Below, one piece after another: positions 1 through 6,839 of a DNA stretch of 38,896 nucleotides. Numbering within the stretch: the first letter of the stretch is position 1; every line of letters begins with the position of its first letter. The notes under the pieces were generated by a model. It worked only from the letters and a program-made list of their open reading frames with translations. It was not told the origin of the DNA and ran no database searches. Both the position numbers and the translations under genes were made by a program. Location: assembly GCF_010974825.1 (NCBI RefSeq), contig NZ_JAAILA010000014.1:1-38896 (forward strand), read 5' to 3'. This DNA comes from Aeromonas rivipollensis (GTDB lineage Bacteria > Pseudomonadota > Gammaproteobacteria > Enterobacterales > Aeromonadaceae).

Positions 1-136
1 CGTCGCGAGAAGCCGTCAGCAAGGTATCGATCCGCGCAGGAACCGGAACGTATAGGTATACGTGAGCCCCTGGTTTCACATAAGCGAGCAGCACATGAGC
101 CTTGATCACGGTTTCGCAGCAGGCCCATAAGCAGGT
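1..136 (-). other. Open frame running off the left edge, unassigned
   Basis: On the minus strand a stop-free frame continues, in register, from just after the RecR-remnant stop to the window edge. It reads as roughly 44 residues, including a GTG-initiated stretch beginning VIKAHVLLAYVKPG. There is no clear ribosome binding site before that GTG, and I do not recognise the peptide. It may be a partial gene, a remnant, or simply open high-GC spacer. Low confidence. Confidence 0.15.
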
Positions 137-238
137 TTAGATGCGCTGACGCCCCATCAGGGAGTGAGACAGCGTGGTGCCATCCACCAGCTCCAGCTCG
201 CCACCCACCGGCACCCCGTGGGCGATGCGGCTCTGATC
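137..238 (-). pseudogene. recR: 3'-terminal remnant of recR
   Basis: The last 31 codons before the TAA at 139-137 read [18 protein letters not shown] followed by [13 protein letters not shown]. This is the conserved carboxyl end of the recombination mediator RecR (compare the E. coli ending ...GRHKIRF). RecR works with RecO and RecF to load RecA at gaps. The match stops abruptly upstream, near 232-238: sequence beyond it is not RecR in any frame, so the Toprim and zinc-finger parts are absent and the fragment cannot be functional. It is presumably a displaced duplicate of the true recR elsewhere. A 3'-end fragment of this sort can be left by site-specific integration or by recombination; that part is inference. 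Confidence 0.7.
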
Positions 239-269
239 CCCTTCCCCGTCACCCTACTCTTTACAATTC

Positions 270-302
270 ACCCGGCCGCCGCGCCCCAGCTGACGGCCGG
301 GT
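270..302 (-). terminator. GC-rich stem-loop downstream of the SH3 gene
   Basis: A perfect 9-bp inverted repeat (ACCCGGCCG / CGGCCGGGT) with a 15-nt loop lies about 90 bp past the stop of the minus-strand SH3 gene. There is no proper T tract on either side, so it is at best a weak terminator or a processing hairpin. Confidence 0.3.
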
Positions 303-389
303 TTCTGAATGCCCTGGCCCTCTCCTTCCCCTCATCCCACGATGTTGACGGCTCCCCTGCCGCCCGTGGCAACGCAAACCGGCCCTGCC

Positions 390-731
390 TTATGACGGCG
401 AGGAGATGCAGCTTGCCGGTATCCAGCCCGAGCCCCCTGTTTCGTTGTGCACCCAGAGCCAGCCGGCCAGCTCTCTCTCCACCCTGACCCGCTCACCCAC
501 CACCACATCCAGCTCGCGGGCGGTGTAATCCTGGCGCGCCAGCGCCTCCCCTTCCCCGAGGAGCGTCAGCAGCGACAGCGGCGCCCACCCTTCGTTGCCG
601 TCCGTCGTGACGGTGCGAACCCAGCCCGGAAACTCGTCATCCTCGTGGCCGATACGCACCCGCTCCCCGGCGCTAAAGCCGATGGGATTGGGGTAACTGG
701 TGTGGTGAGCCGTGGTGATCAGCGCCAGCAT
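390..731 (-). CDS. SH3-domain protein (tandem SH3-like)
   Basis: About 113 residues with two SH3-like modules. The first runs through FSAGERVRIGHEDDEFPGW and ends at EGWAPLSLL. The second runs through YTARELDVVVGERVRVERE and ends at GWIPASCI. Both share the variant-SH3 signature of an acidic/valine-rich beta strand, a W, and a closing G-W-(A/I)-P. Such soluble SH3 proteins probably bind proline-rich or wall-associated ligands, but no partner is visible. The ATG at 731 is chosen over the upstream in-frame start at 800 because GGAG sits 9 nt before it. There is no signal peptide, so it is predicted cytoplasmic. No operon partner: the next gene on this strand is far away and the HxlR operon diverges from it. 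Confidence 0.8.
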   Translation of the reverse strand: MLALITTAHHTSYPNPIGFSAGERVRIGHEDDEFPGWVRTVTTDGNEGWAPLSLLTLLGEGEALARQDYTARELDVVVGERVRVERELAGWLWVHNETGGSGWIPASCISSPS

Positions 732-940
732 ATGATTCTTCTCCGATGTGCTCTGGTGGGTGGAAGTAACACTGACTTGATACCACAAGTGCCGCCCCAT
801 TGCCGGGAGCCAGGCCCCATGGCGCCCACAGCCTCTCTCGGCAGCCCCCTGGCGATGACATGCCCTGCAAGGTGGGTGTCCCAGATTTCCCCTCTCCCAA
901 GGTGCCTATTACCATCGCCCACCACCGGACGGCACTAGTC

Positions 941-989
941 ACTTGCATAATGGAAGTAAGGGCCGTATGGTGACTTCCATTATGCAAGT
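941..989. promoter_or_regulatory. Perfect 17-bp inverted repeat, likely HxlR operator
   Basis: ACTTGCATAATGGAAGT at 941-957 is repeated as its exact reverse complement at 973-989, with a 15-bp spacer. It ends 15 bp before the ATG of the HxlR regulator. The left arm contains TTGCAT, usable as a -35. Position and symmetry fit autoregulation of the regulator-synthase operon by the dimeric HxlR protein; this is inferred from context. Confidence 0.65.
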
Positions 990-1004
990 AACCTGATAAC
1001 CCAT

Positions 1005-1532
1005 ATGCGCAAGAAGAGTCTGAGTGAACAGCAGTGCCCCATCGCCCGCAGCCTGGATCATGTCGGCGAGTGGTGGAGTCTGCTGATTATCCGCGATGCC
1101 ATGCATGGCCTGTCGCGCTTCGATGAATTTCAAAAGAGCCTTGGTATTTCCCCCAACATACTGACCCGGCGCCTGACCGCCCTGGTCGAGGGGGGGCTGA
1201 TGGAGAAGCGGCTCTACTCCGAACGCCCCCCTCGCTATCAATATGCGCTCACCCCCCGCGGCCAGGATCTCAGCGCCGTGCTGATCGCGCTGCTCACCTG
1301 GGGCAATAACCACCTTGCGCCCGAGGGAGCCAGCATCCAGCTGAGGGATGCCCAGACGGGCGAGCTGGTCGAGCCCATGCTGGTGGACAGGCGCACGGGT
1401 CAGGAGATTTCACCCTCGCGCCACACCCTGGTGCCGGGACCGGCCGCCAGTGACGGCATGAAGCAGCGTCTGCGCCATGCCAATGGCGTGATGAGCGGCG
1501 ATAACCCTTCGAAACAGGAATCAGAATCATGA
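1005..1532 (+). CDS. HxlR-family transcriptional regulator
   Basis: A 175-residue winged-helix protein. The amino end has the HxlR hallmark CPIARSLDHVGEWWSLLIIR (Cys11, then the W-W-x-L-L-I-I-R helix). The recognition region follows (FDEFQKSLGISPNILTRRL, about 39-57), then a wing with YALTPRG near 79-85. Cys11 is where redox- or aldehyde-sensing members (HypR, YodB type) carry their reactive cysteine, so thiol-based sensing is possible. The tail of about 70 residues after the wing is longer than in minimal members. The ATG at 1005 has only a poor Shine-Dalgarno. Its stop overlaps the start of the downstream ketoacyl synthase by 4 nt (ATGA), so the two are translationally coupled. A perfect inverted repeat lies just upstream and is the likely operator. 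Confidence 0.9.
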   Translation: MRKKSLSEQQCPIARSLDHVGEWWSLLIIRDAMHGLSRFDEFQKSLGISPNILTRRLTALVEGGLMEKRLYSERPPRYQYALTPRGQDLSAVLIALLTWGNNHLAPEGASIQLRDAQTGELVEPMLVDRRTGQEISPSRHTLVPGPAASDGMKQRLRHANGVMSGDNPSKQESES

Positions 1533-2806
1533 GCTCAACTCGCATCGTGGTGACAGGAATGGGAGCTGTGACCCCGCTTGGATATGGGGTGGAAACAGTG
1601 TGGCAGCGGCTGCTGGCGGGCCAGTCCGGCTTGCGCCGCCTGCCGGAGGCCTTCACCGAAGGGCTGGCCGCCAAGGTGGGCGCCATGGTGCCCTCCCTGG
1701 CAGAAGATCCCCTGGCCGGGTTTGACCCTGATGCAGTGGTGCCGATCAAGGAGCAGAAGAAGATGGATCGCTTCATCCTCTTTGCCATTGCCGCGGCCAA
1801 GGAGGCCCTGCTGCAGGCCAACTGGGCCCCCAGGACGGCGGCAGAGCAGGAGCGCACCGCCACCATCATCGCCTCGGGCATCGGCGGCTTCCCCGCCATC
1901 GTCGATGCGGTGCGCACCACGGATGAGCGGGGACCGCGCCGCTTGTCCCCCTTCACCATCCCCTCCTTCCTGGTCAACATGGCGGCGGGCCATGTCTCCA
2001 TCAACTTCGGCTTCAAAGGACCGCTCGGGGCACCGGTCACGGCCTGCGCCGCCGGGGTGCAGGCCATTGGCGACGCCGCCCGGCTCATTCGCTGCGGTGA
2101 GGCCGACATCGCCATCTGTGGCGGGGCCGAAGCCACCATTGACCGCGTCAGTCTGGGCGGGTTTGCCGCTGCTCGCGCGCTGTCCTCAGCCTATGCCGAT
2201 AACCCCGAAGCGGCCTCCCGCCCCTTCGATGTCGACCGCGATGGGTTTGTCATGGGCGAAGGGGCCGGGATCCTGGTGATTGAATCCCTGGAACACGCCC
2301 TGGCCCGAGGCGCCACCCCCATAGTGGAGCTGGTGGGCTATGGCACCAGTGCCGACGCCTATCACCTCACCGCCGGTCCCGAAGATGGCGACGGCGCACG
2401 CCGCGCCATGATGGCGGCTCTGGCTCAGGCCGGCATTCAGGCGGCGGATGTCCAGCACCTCAATGCCCATGCCACCTCGACCCCGGTGGGTGACAGGGGG
2501 GAGCTGGCCGCCATCAAACGCGTATTTGGGGATGACAACCAGATTGCGGTGACCTCCACCAAGTCAGCCACCGGCCATCTGCTGGGGGCCGCCGGGGGCA
2601 TAGAGGCCATCTTCACCGCGCTGGCCATTCGCGATCAGAGAGTGCCCGCCACCCGCAACCTGCAGCAAGCCGATCCCCTCGCCGACGGGGTGGACATAGT
2701 GCGGGGCGCGGCCCGTGACATGGGGATCGAGCACGCCATCTCCAATGGCTTTGGTTTTGGCGGCGTGAATGCCAGCGTGCTGTTCAAGCGCTGGCGGGGG
2801 GCCTGA
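1529..2806 (+). CDS. Beta-ketoacyl-ACP synthase II (FabF-like)
   Basis: A 425-residue thiolase-fold condensing enzyme that extends acyl-ACP with malonyl-ACP. The KAS II catalytic set is complete: nucleophile Cys173 in VTACAAGVQA, His314 in NAHATSTPVGD, Lys345 and His350 in TKSATGHLLGAAGG, and the carboxyl glycine loop SNGFGFGGVNAS. Length matches FabF (about 413). It is not in a fab cluster (no acpP, fabD or fabG beside it) and is instead coupled by a 4-nt ATGA overlap to an HxlR regulator. It is therefore probably a second, conditionally expressed synthase that alters membrane fatty-acid composition rather than the housekeeping fabF. A duplicated, degenerate copy of its 3' end occurs near 4435-4567. 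Confidence 0.9.
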   Translation: MSSTRIVVTGMGAVTPLGYGVETVWQRLLAGQSGLRRLPEAFTEGLAAKVGAMVPSLAEDPLAGFDPDAVVPIKEQKKMDRFILFAIAAAKEALLQANWAPRTAAEQERTATIIASGIGGFPAIVDAVRTTDERGPRRLSPFTIPSFLVNMAAGHVSINFGFKGPLGAPVTACAAGVQAIGDAARLIRCGEADIAICGGAEATIDRVSLGGFAAARALSSAYADNPEAASRPFDVDRDGFVMGEGAGILVIESLEHALARGATPIVELVGYGTSADAYHLTAGPEDGDGARRAMMAALAQAGIQAADVQHLNAHATSTPVGDRGELAAIKRVFGDDNQIAVTSTKSATGHLLGAAGGIEAIFTALAIRDQRVPATRNLQQADPLADGVDIVRGAARDMGIEHAISNGFGFGGVNASVLFKRWRGA

Positions 2807-2838
2807 TCTCGCTGGTGTCATCATCCTGGGACACCCAG
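2759..2838 (+). repeat. Direct repeat copy A (3' end of KAS gene and downstream)
   Basis: This stretch has three blocks repeated in the same order about 1.7 kb away: GGCGGCGTGAATGC (2759-2772), CTGATCTCGCTGG (2803-2815) and TGGGACACCCAG (2827-2838). The last is part of a small palindrome, CTGGG-ACA-CCCAG. Together with copy B it brackets the DUF4397 lipoprotein gene. Confidence 0.5.
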
Positions 2839-2850
2839 ACTTCCTGCCAT

Positions 2851-2884
2851 AAAAAGACCCAAACTGAAGGGCTCAGTTTGGGTC
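2851..2884 (-). terminator. Intrinsic terminator of the DUF4397 gene
   Basis: A perfect 12-bp stem (GACCCAAACTGA / TCAGTTTGGGTC, 2856-2884) with a 5-nt loop, followed on the minus strand by TTTTT (2855-2851). It lies 29 bp past the stop of the lipoprotein gene. The KAS gene converges from the other side but has no T tract here. Confidence 0.85.
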
Positions 2885-2913
2885 AGGTTGCGAGTCGGTT
2901 GACTAGCAGAGGG

Positions 2914-4290
2914 TCATTTTTTGCTGCTGATGTCGTCCAGGACCAGCAACTCGGGATCCACGCCGCCGACACTGTCAGACAGGGCCGCGGCTGTCAGCAC
3001 CTGGCCATTGGCCAGGGTGACCGGCAGGGGACCTATGACAGGGGTCTTGTCACCCGAGGCCGTGACGGTGACCTGGTAATCACCGGCAGCAACGGCAAGA
3101 TAGCCGCTGTCTGCCTTGAAGGGCACGGCCTTGAGCACCGGTGAGGCGCCGCTGATGTCAGTGCCCGCAGTCAGATAGATATCGACTGCCGGTGCCGTGG
3201 GGGCGGCATGGAGCACCCGCAGTTGAGCCTCGGTAGCCACCACCCGTCCGGTATCCGTCAGCAACAGCGGCTCTATGGTTTCACCTGAGGGGTCCAGCAA
3301 CTGGCCCACGGCAAACAGGGAGTAGCGAGCCCCCGCCTTGAGCGGCACGTCGCTGGCACTGATCACCTCAGGGGTGGCGGCTCCGGTTGGCGTGACCACA
3401 AAGTCATAATCGGCGGCGGCCAGCCCCAGATACCCGGTGTTCCCCTTGAAGGCCAATCCTTGCAGCGGGGCCGCTGTCGGGGCAACACCATTCACCCAGA
3501 TGTCGACGGCAGGGGCATCGGCAACGGCATGGACCACCCTCAACTGAGCCTCTTCATCGACAGACAGGATGGGGGTGGCGCCAGCATCGCCGATGGCGAG
3601 CAACTGCACCGGACTTGGCCCCGCCCCGAGGTTATCGATCGCTGCGATCAGCAGGTCAGCCCCGGCGTTGAGTGTCTGCGGGCCGGAGTCATAAACCACA
3701 TCCACTGTCCCCGGCAAGGTCAGCCTGATCTGGTATTCGCCTGCCGGCAGGGTTAGGGGGTCGCTGTAGGTCTTGAACGGAATATTGGCCAGCGTCGGGC
3801 TGCTCAGGGCGGCCCCCGGCGCGGTGACATGGATGTCGACCGCCGGTGCACCCGGTGCGGCATGCAGCACCTGCACACGAATATCACCTCCTGTGGGCGC
3901 CTGGTTCGGCCGCTCAATCACCAGGGGACCAAAGGCGGTATCACCGCTGCCAGCCAGTTTGCCGACGGCCAGCACGTCGTACTGAGTGTCGGGTTTCAGC
4001 TCGAGAGACACAGGGCCTATGACAGTCGTCGTCGTCCCCCCTGGCAAGATGCCGTCGACCGCGACTTCGTGACTGCCAGCGGCAACCGGCTTGAGCCCGC
4101 TGCTGCTGCCATAGTCAACGGCCGTCAGGAAAGCCGCACCATCGACCCTTACATCAACCTTGGGGGCATCAGGGGCCAGATGGCTGATCCTGATGGTGGC
4201 ATTGGGCGGGCTGCTGTCATTATCACTCCCCCCACAGGCTGCCAGGGTTAATCCCATGGCAATGGCTGCACAACGCTGAAACCATTTCAT
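2914..4290 (-). CDS. DUF4397 repeat lipoprotein
   Basis: A secreted or anchored protein of 458 residues. The start at 4290 is preferred over the in-frame ATG at 4305 because GGAG lies 9 nt upstream of it. The signal peptide MKWFQRCAAIAMGLTLAAC ends in a lipobox (LAAC), then an Asp/Ser-rich linker. Four DUF4397 units follow, each recognisable by a core such as RISHLAPDAPKVDVRV, VQVLHAAPGAPAVDIHV, LRVVHAVADAPAVDIWV and LRVLHAAPTAPAVDIYL. These beta-rich repeats resemble cell-surface immunoglobulin-like modules; no enzymatic residues are evident. It is a single-gene unit with its own terminator. The gene sits between two copies of a degenerate direct repeat, suggesting insertion. Confidence 0.85.
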   Translation of the reverse strand: MKWFQRCAAIAMGLTLAACGGSDNDSSPPNATIRISHLAPDAPKVDVRVDGAAFLTAVDYGSSSGLKPVAAGSHEVAVDGILPGGTTTTVIGPVSLELKPDTQYDVLAVGKLAGSGDTAFGPLVIERPNQAPTGGDIRVQVLHAAPGAPAVDIHVTAPGAALSSPTLANIPFKTYSDPLTLPAGEYQIRLTLPGTVDVVYDSGPQTLNAGADLLIAAIDNLGAGPSPVQLLAIGDAGATPILSVDEEAQLRVVHAVADAPAVDIWVNGVAPTAAPLQGLAFKGNTGYLGLAAADYDFVVTPTGAATPEVISASDVPLKAGARYSLFAVGQLLDPSGETIEPLLLTDTGRVVATEAQLRVLHAAPTAPAVDIYLTAGTDISGASPVLKAVPFKADSGYLAVAAGDYQVTVTASGDKTPVIGPLPVTLANGQVLTAAALSDSVGGVDPELLVLDDISSKK

Positions 4291-4434
4291 TTGATCAATC
4301 TCCATTTGGTAAGTGGCCAGAGTGATATGACTGTCCCGAACGATTGGATCACAGCGCTCTGTGTGATGGCGGTTGACGAGATGAAAGGAAGGATGGGCGT
4401 GGGCCGCCCAGGGTCAGCCAGCGACACGGGAAAA

Positions 4435-4567
4435 GGCGGCGTGAATGCAGGCGAGTGGTTCAGTGGGGACTGATCTCGCTGGCGGGTGAACATCATCATG
4501 CTGGCCGCCCGGGCGGCGAACTCCCGGCCCGGGCGTTCGCCGACTTTTTTCATCTTGGGACACCCAG
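4435..4567 (+). repeat. Direct repeat copy B (degenerate KAS 3' end)
   Basis: Contains, in the same order as copy A, GGCGGCGTGAATGC (4435-4448), CTGATCTCGCTGG (4470-4482), a CATCAT(C/G)CTGG-like block (4490-4504) and TTGGGACACCCAG (4555-4567), with extra sequence inserted before the last block. The first block even reads GGVNA in frame, as in the synthase tail. The rest of 4291-4589 shows no gene. Confidence 0.45.
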
Positions 4568-4589
4568 CTTCTCCCAGGGGGATCCCCGC

Positions 4590-4877
4590 TCACTTGAATT
4601 TCGACTGGGCCTCCGCCAGACCGCTCTTCAGATCGTGCCACATCTGATCGGCGGTCAGCTTGACCTGATCCCAGGACTCGCCGCTCTCCCTGCCGAGCAC
4701 CTCCATGCTGTCGGAGGCGGCATGCTGCCTGGCACGCAGGGCCTGAAGCTCCTTGCTCCCCTTGACCCTCATGTCGGCCGAGAGGGTCTCCAGCTTGGCT
4801 TCCAGCAGGTTGATCTGGCAGCCCCACTCCTTGAGCTGGGCGCTCATTCTTTCCCGGTAGGCTTGGTGCATTTCCAT
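4590..4877 (-). CDS. Small coiled-coil stress protein (sll1863-like)
   Basis: A 95-residue, almost entirely helical, charged protein. It opens MEMHQAYRERMSAQLKEWG and continues with heptad-like INLLEAKLETLSADM, ending in an amphipathic DQVKLTADQMWHDLKSGL segment. The layout is that of the small proteobacterial coiled-coil family annotated as sll1863-type stress response proteins; the assignment is from overall pattern. ATG 4877 is chosen because AAGGAG precedes it by 6 nt; an upstream TTG at 4895 overlaps that ribosome site and is unlikely. It lies 24 bp downstream of the BON lipoprotein gene, and the two are probably cotranscribed. Function is unknown beyond a likely envelope or osmotic stress association. 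Confidence 0.75.
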   Translation of the reverse strand: MEMHQAYRERMSAQLKEWGCQINLLEAKLETLSADMRVKGSKELQALRARQHAASDSMEVLGRESGESWDQVKLTADQMWHDLKSGLAEAQSKFK

Positions 4878-4901
4878 CTTGTGCTCCTTGAGCAAGCGAC
4901 C

Positions 4902-5321
4902 CTATTGGGTCGCGGTGAGGGTCAGCTGATTGACGACATTCTCGACGCCATCCACCGCCATCGCGATCGCGCTGGCCTTGTCGCTGTTGGCTTGCGAATC
5001 GGCCGTCCCGGTCAGGGTGACGACACCGCCGACGGTGTCGACGCTGATCTGCAGTGATCTCAGGCCGGGCTCGCCGAAGAGCTTGGTCTTCACCTTGGTG
5101 GTGACTTCGGTGTCTGCCCAGGCCTGGGCGCTCTCGGCACCTTGCTGGCTCACCTTGTCTTCATACTTGTCGAGGGTGGCATCGACCTTCTTGCCAGTCT
5201 CGCTGGCCGCATCATCTATGCTCTTGCCGGCCTGTTCCGCCGACCCCGGTTTGTCGCATCCGCTCAGCCCCAGGGTGCAGAGCAGCGAGATGGCGACGAG
5301 GGTTAGGTTGCTGTGTGGCAT
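4902..5321 (-). CDS. BON-domain lipoprotein
   Basis: 139 residues. It has a lipoprotein signal peptide with lipobox LSGC (Cys22), a charged helical linker (KSIDDAASETGKKVDATLDK) and a single carboxyl-terminal BON domain of about 65 residues. The domain has the expected pattern VTTKVKTKLFGEPGL, then VDTVGGVVTLTGTADSQA, ending DGVENVVNQL. BON domains bind phospholipid or proteins, and OsmY-type proteins of this class are envelope stress factors in the periplasm. Start ATG 5321 has GGAG 10 nt upstream. Next to the coiled-coil gene (24 bp) and the DUF3309 gene (27 bp), all on the minus strand, it probably belongs to one stress-induced unit. Confidence 0.9.
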   Translation of the reverse strand: MPHSNLTLVAISLLCTLGLSGCDKPGSAEQAGKSIDDAASETGKKVDATLDKYEDKVSQQGAESAQAWADTEVTTKVKTKLFGEPGLRSLQISVDTVGGVVTLTGTADSQANSDKASAIAMAVDGVENVVNQLTLTATQ

Positions 5322-5348
5322 CTGTTGATTTCTCCGAAGTGAACTTGG

Positions 5349-5507
5349 CTAGATCTTGCCGAGCAAGACCAGGATGAGCAGTACTGTCAGTACCAGTCCG
5401 ATAACGCCGCTTGGCGCGTAACCCCAGCCCTGGCTGTGCGGCCAGCGGGGAATGGCGCCGATCAGTAGCAGGACAAGCACGATCAGCAGAACGGTTCCAA
5501 TGGTCAT
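5349..5507 (-). CDS. DUF3309 small membrane protein
   Basis: A 52-residue protein starting MTIGTVLLIVLVLLLIGAIP. It has two hydrophobic helices (about 4-19 and 34-50) separated by the family signature PRWPHSQGWGYAPSG, and ends LLGKI. The W-P-H-S...W-G-Y-x-P-S-G core is diagnostic of DUF3309, a family of tiny inner-membrane proteins of unknown role, often stress-linked. AGGAG lies 8 nt before the ATG. It is first in the minus-strand run DUF3309 - BON lipoprotein - coiled-coil protein. Confidence 0.88.
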   Translation of the reverse strand: MTIGTVLLIVLVLLLIGAIPRWPHSQGWGYAPSGVIGLVLTVLLILVLLGKI

Positions 5508-5670
5508 GGCTTTCTCCTAAAGGTTGCATCTGGGCGACATAAACGACCCATCTGATAGTGCGACCCGTCCACAGGCCCGGTCTGTACGCAAACACACAGA
5601 CGGGGGAGATATATGGATCTTTCCCAGGCCAGGCGGGATCGACCGGCAGACCCCTCTCCTCTTCGATTCA

Positions 5671-5686
5671 TTACCAGCAGTGAATT
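5671..5686 (+). promoter_or_regulatory. Shared motif, copy 1 (candidate LysR site)
   Basis: TTACCAGCAGTGAATT matches TTACCAGTAGTGAATT at 6812-6827 at 15 of 16 positions. Here it is flanked so that ATTCA-N10-TGAAT forms a small inverted repeat. It lies 79 bp upstream of the secreted-protein start, where a regulator of that gene would bind. The link to the LysR protein encoded at 6840 is inferred. Confidence 0.45.
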
Positions 5687-5764
5687 TTGATATCAGCTGA
5701 GTGCCATTTCAGTGAACACTTCACCGCCCTAGACTGCTTCTCGAACCTTAACGAGGAGTCTGTT

Positions 5765-6550
5765 ATGAAATTCCCCCACGTCCCTTTGCTGGCTGGCGCC
5801 ATCGCCTCAGCCATGTCTTTCAACACCTTCGCCGGTGACCTTGTCTCGGTGCAGTTCAGCGATGGTCGTCCCGCCGTCAGCGGGGTCGAGGCCGTCAACG
5901 GAGTGCTCAACCCCATAGGGGTCAACGTAGTCACCGTCGAGATTCCCGACGGGGCCAGGCCGCTGCTCGAGGCTTCCCACCGCCGCGCGTTGACCAAAGC
6001 TGAGCACGGCGCCCTGATTGCGGCCTTCAACCTGAGTCAGGGGGAGCTGCTGGAGCAGGCCAGGCTCGCAGGGCGCGAGCCTGCGGTGAAAGGAGGGGGC
6101 GTGGCGACCGAAGAGACCGGCGTCGGCCCCTACCCCAAGGTCTATGACCTGATGGCGCTGGACGAGGGCACCCGCAGCGCCGTGCTGGGCAAATACGGCC
6201 GCATGCATGTCAACTCCGCGGAGGATGGCACCGACATCGACGAGGTGATGACTGTGGTCAGCGGCGGCCCCTTCCGCTGGGGCTTTACCCTCGAAGACGG
6301 CAGCATAGCCCGCTTCCAGATCGACAAGGTGGGACTTGAAGACAAGGCCGTGCGGATCAGCTATCACGGGCTGGGCATGCACGCCGGGCTGATGGACGCA
6401 AAACAGGGGCTGCTGGTGGCCTTCGCCCATGGCCCTAAGGCATTCACCATGCGCTACCAGGCCGAGGTGCCCCACGCCCAACTGCTCGGCACCAACCCCT
6501 GGGCCGATGTCGGCATCAGCCTGCCCCCCGCTCCCGGCAAGGCGCAGTAA
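5765..6550 (+). CDS. Secreted protein of unknown family
   Basis: 261 residues with a clear Sec signal peptide (MKFPHVPLLAGAIASAMSFN, cleavage near TFAG). ATG 5765 is preceded by GAGGAG at 6-nt spacing, which rules out the longer in-frame reading from 5687. The mature part begins DLVSVQFSDGRPAVSGVEAVN, has a charged helical middle (HRRALTKAEHGALIAAFNLS), and a carboxyl half rich in G, F and beta-like segments (FRWGFTLEDGSIARFQIDKV). I do not recognise a domain; no cysteines stand out and no catalytic motif is evident. It is probably periplasmic. It shares an upstream motif with the following LysR gene, so the two may be coregulated. Confidence 0.75.
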   Translation: MKFPHVPLLAGAIASAMSFNTFAGDLVSVQFSDGRPAVSGVEAVNGVLNPIGVNVVTVEIPDGARPLLEASHRRALTKAEHGALIAAFNLSQGELLEQARLAGREPAVKGGGVATEETGVGPYPKVYDLMALDEGTRSAVLGKYGRMHVNSAEDGTDIDEVMTVVSGGPFRWGFTLEDGSIARFQIDKVGLEDKAVRISYHGLGMHAGLMDAKQGLLVAFAHGPKAFTMRYQAEVPHAQLLGTNPWADVGISLPPAPGKAQ

Positions 6551-6797
6551 GCCGGTTCGTGCCATCTGGCGGCGGGGCCCGGGCCCTGCCACCTCCTTTA
6601 TGCCTGCCGTAGCGGGGCCGGGGTGCGAAGGGCCATTCCCGGTCCCCTGTCTGCGTGTCTGCCGGGTCCGCCACTCCCCCGGAAGGCCTTTATCCGGGCC
6701 GGTATACCCACGGGCCGCTCTGTGGCTGGCGGCTGATGGCCGGGGATGGGGGATGGACACCCCCGAGATCCGCACTATTGTGATAAAAGTGCGCAAT

Positions 6798-6827
6798 GAT
6801 GGCGCCATCATTTACCAGTAGTGAATT
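6798..6827 (+). promoter_or_regulatory. Palindrome plus shared motif copy 2, upstream of the LysR gene
   Basis: GATGGCGCCATC (6798-6809) is a perfect 12-bp palindrome, directly followed by TTACCAGTAGTGAATT (6812-6827), the second copy of the motif found at 5671. The pair ends 12 bp before the LysR start and could be an autoregulatory site. The remainder of 6551-6797 shows no gene. Confidence 0.4.
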
Positions 6828-6839
6828 AACGGGGGCAGG

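Noticed and set aside
164..487. 107-codon forward frame over the recR remnant and SH3 end
   Set aside because: No ribosome site, proline-rich nonsense composition, and both supported features lie on the minus strand.
939..1313. Minus-strand 124-codon frame opposite the HxlR gene
   Set aside because: Antisense shadow of a well-supported regulator gene.
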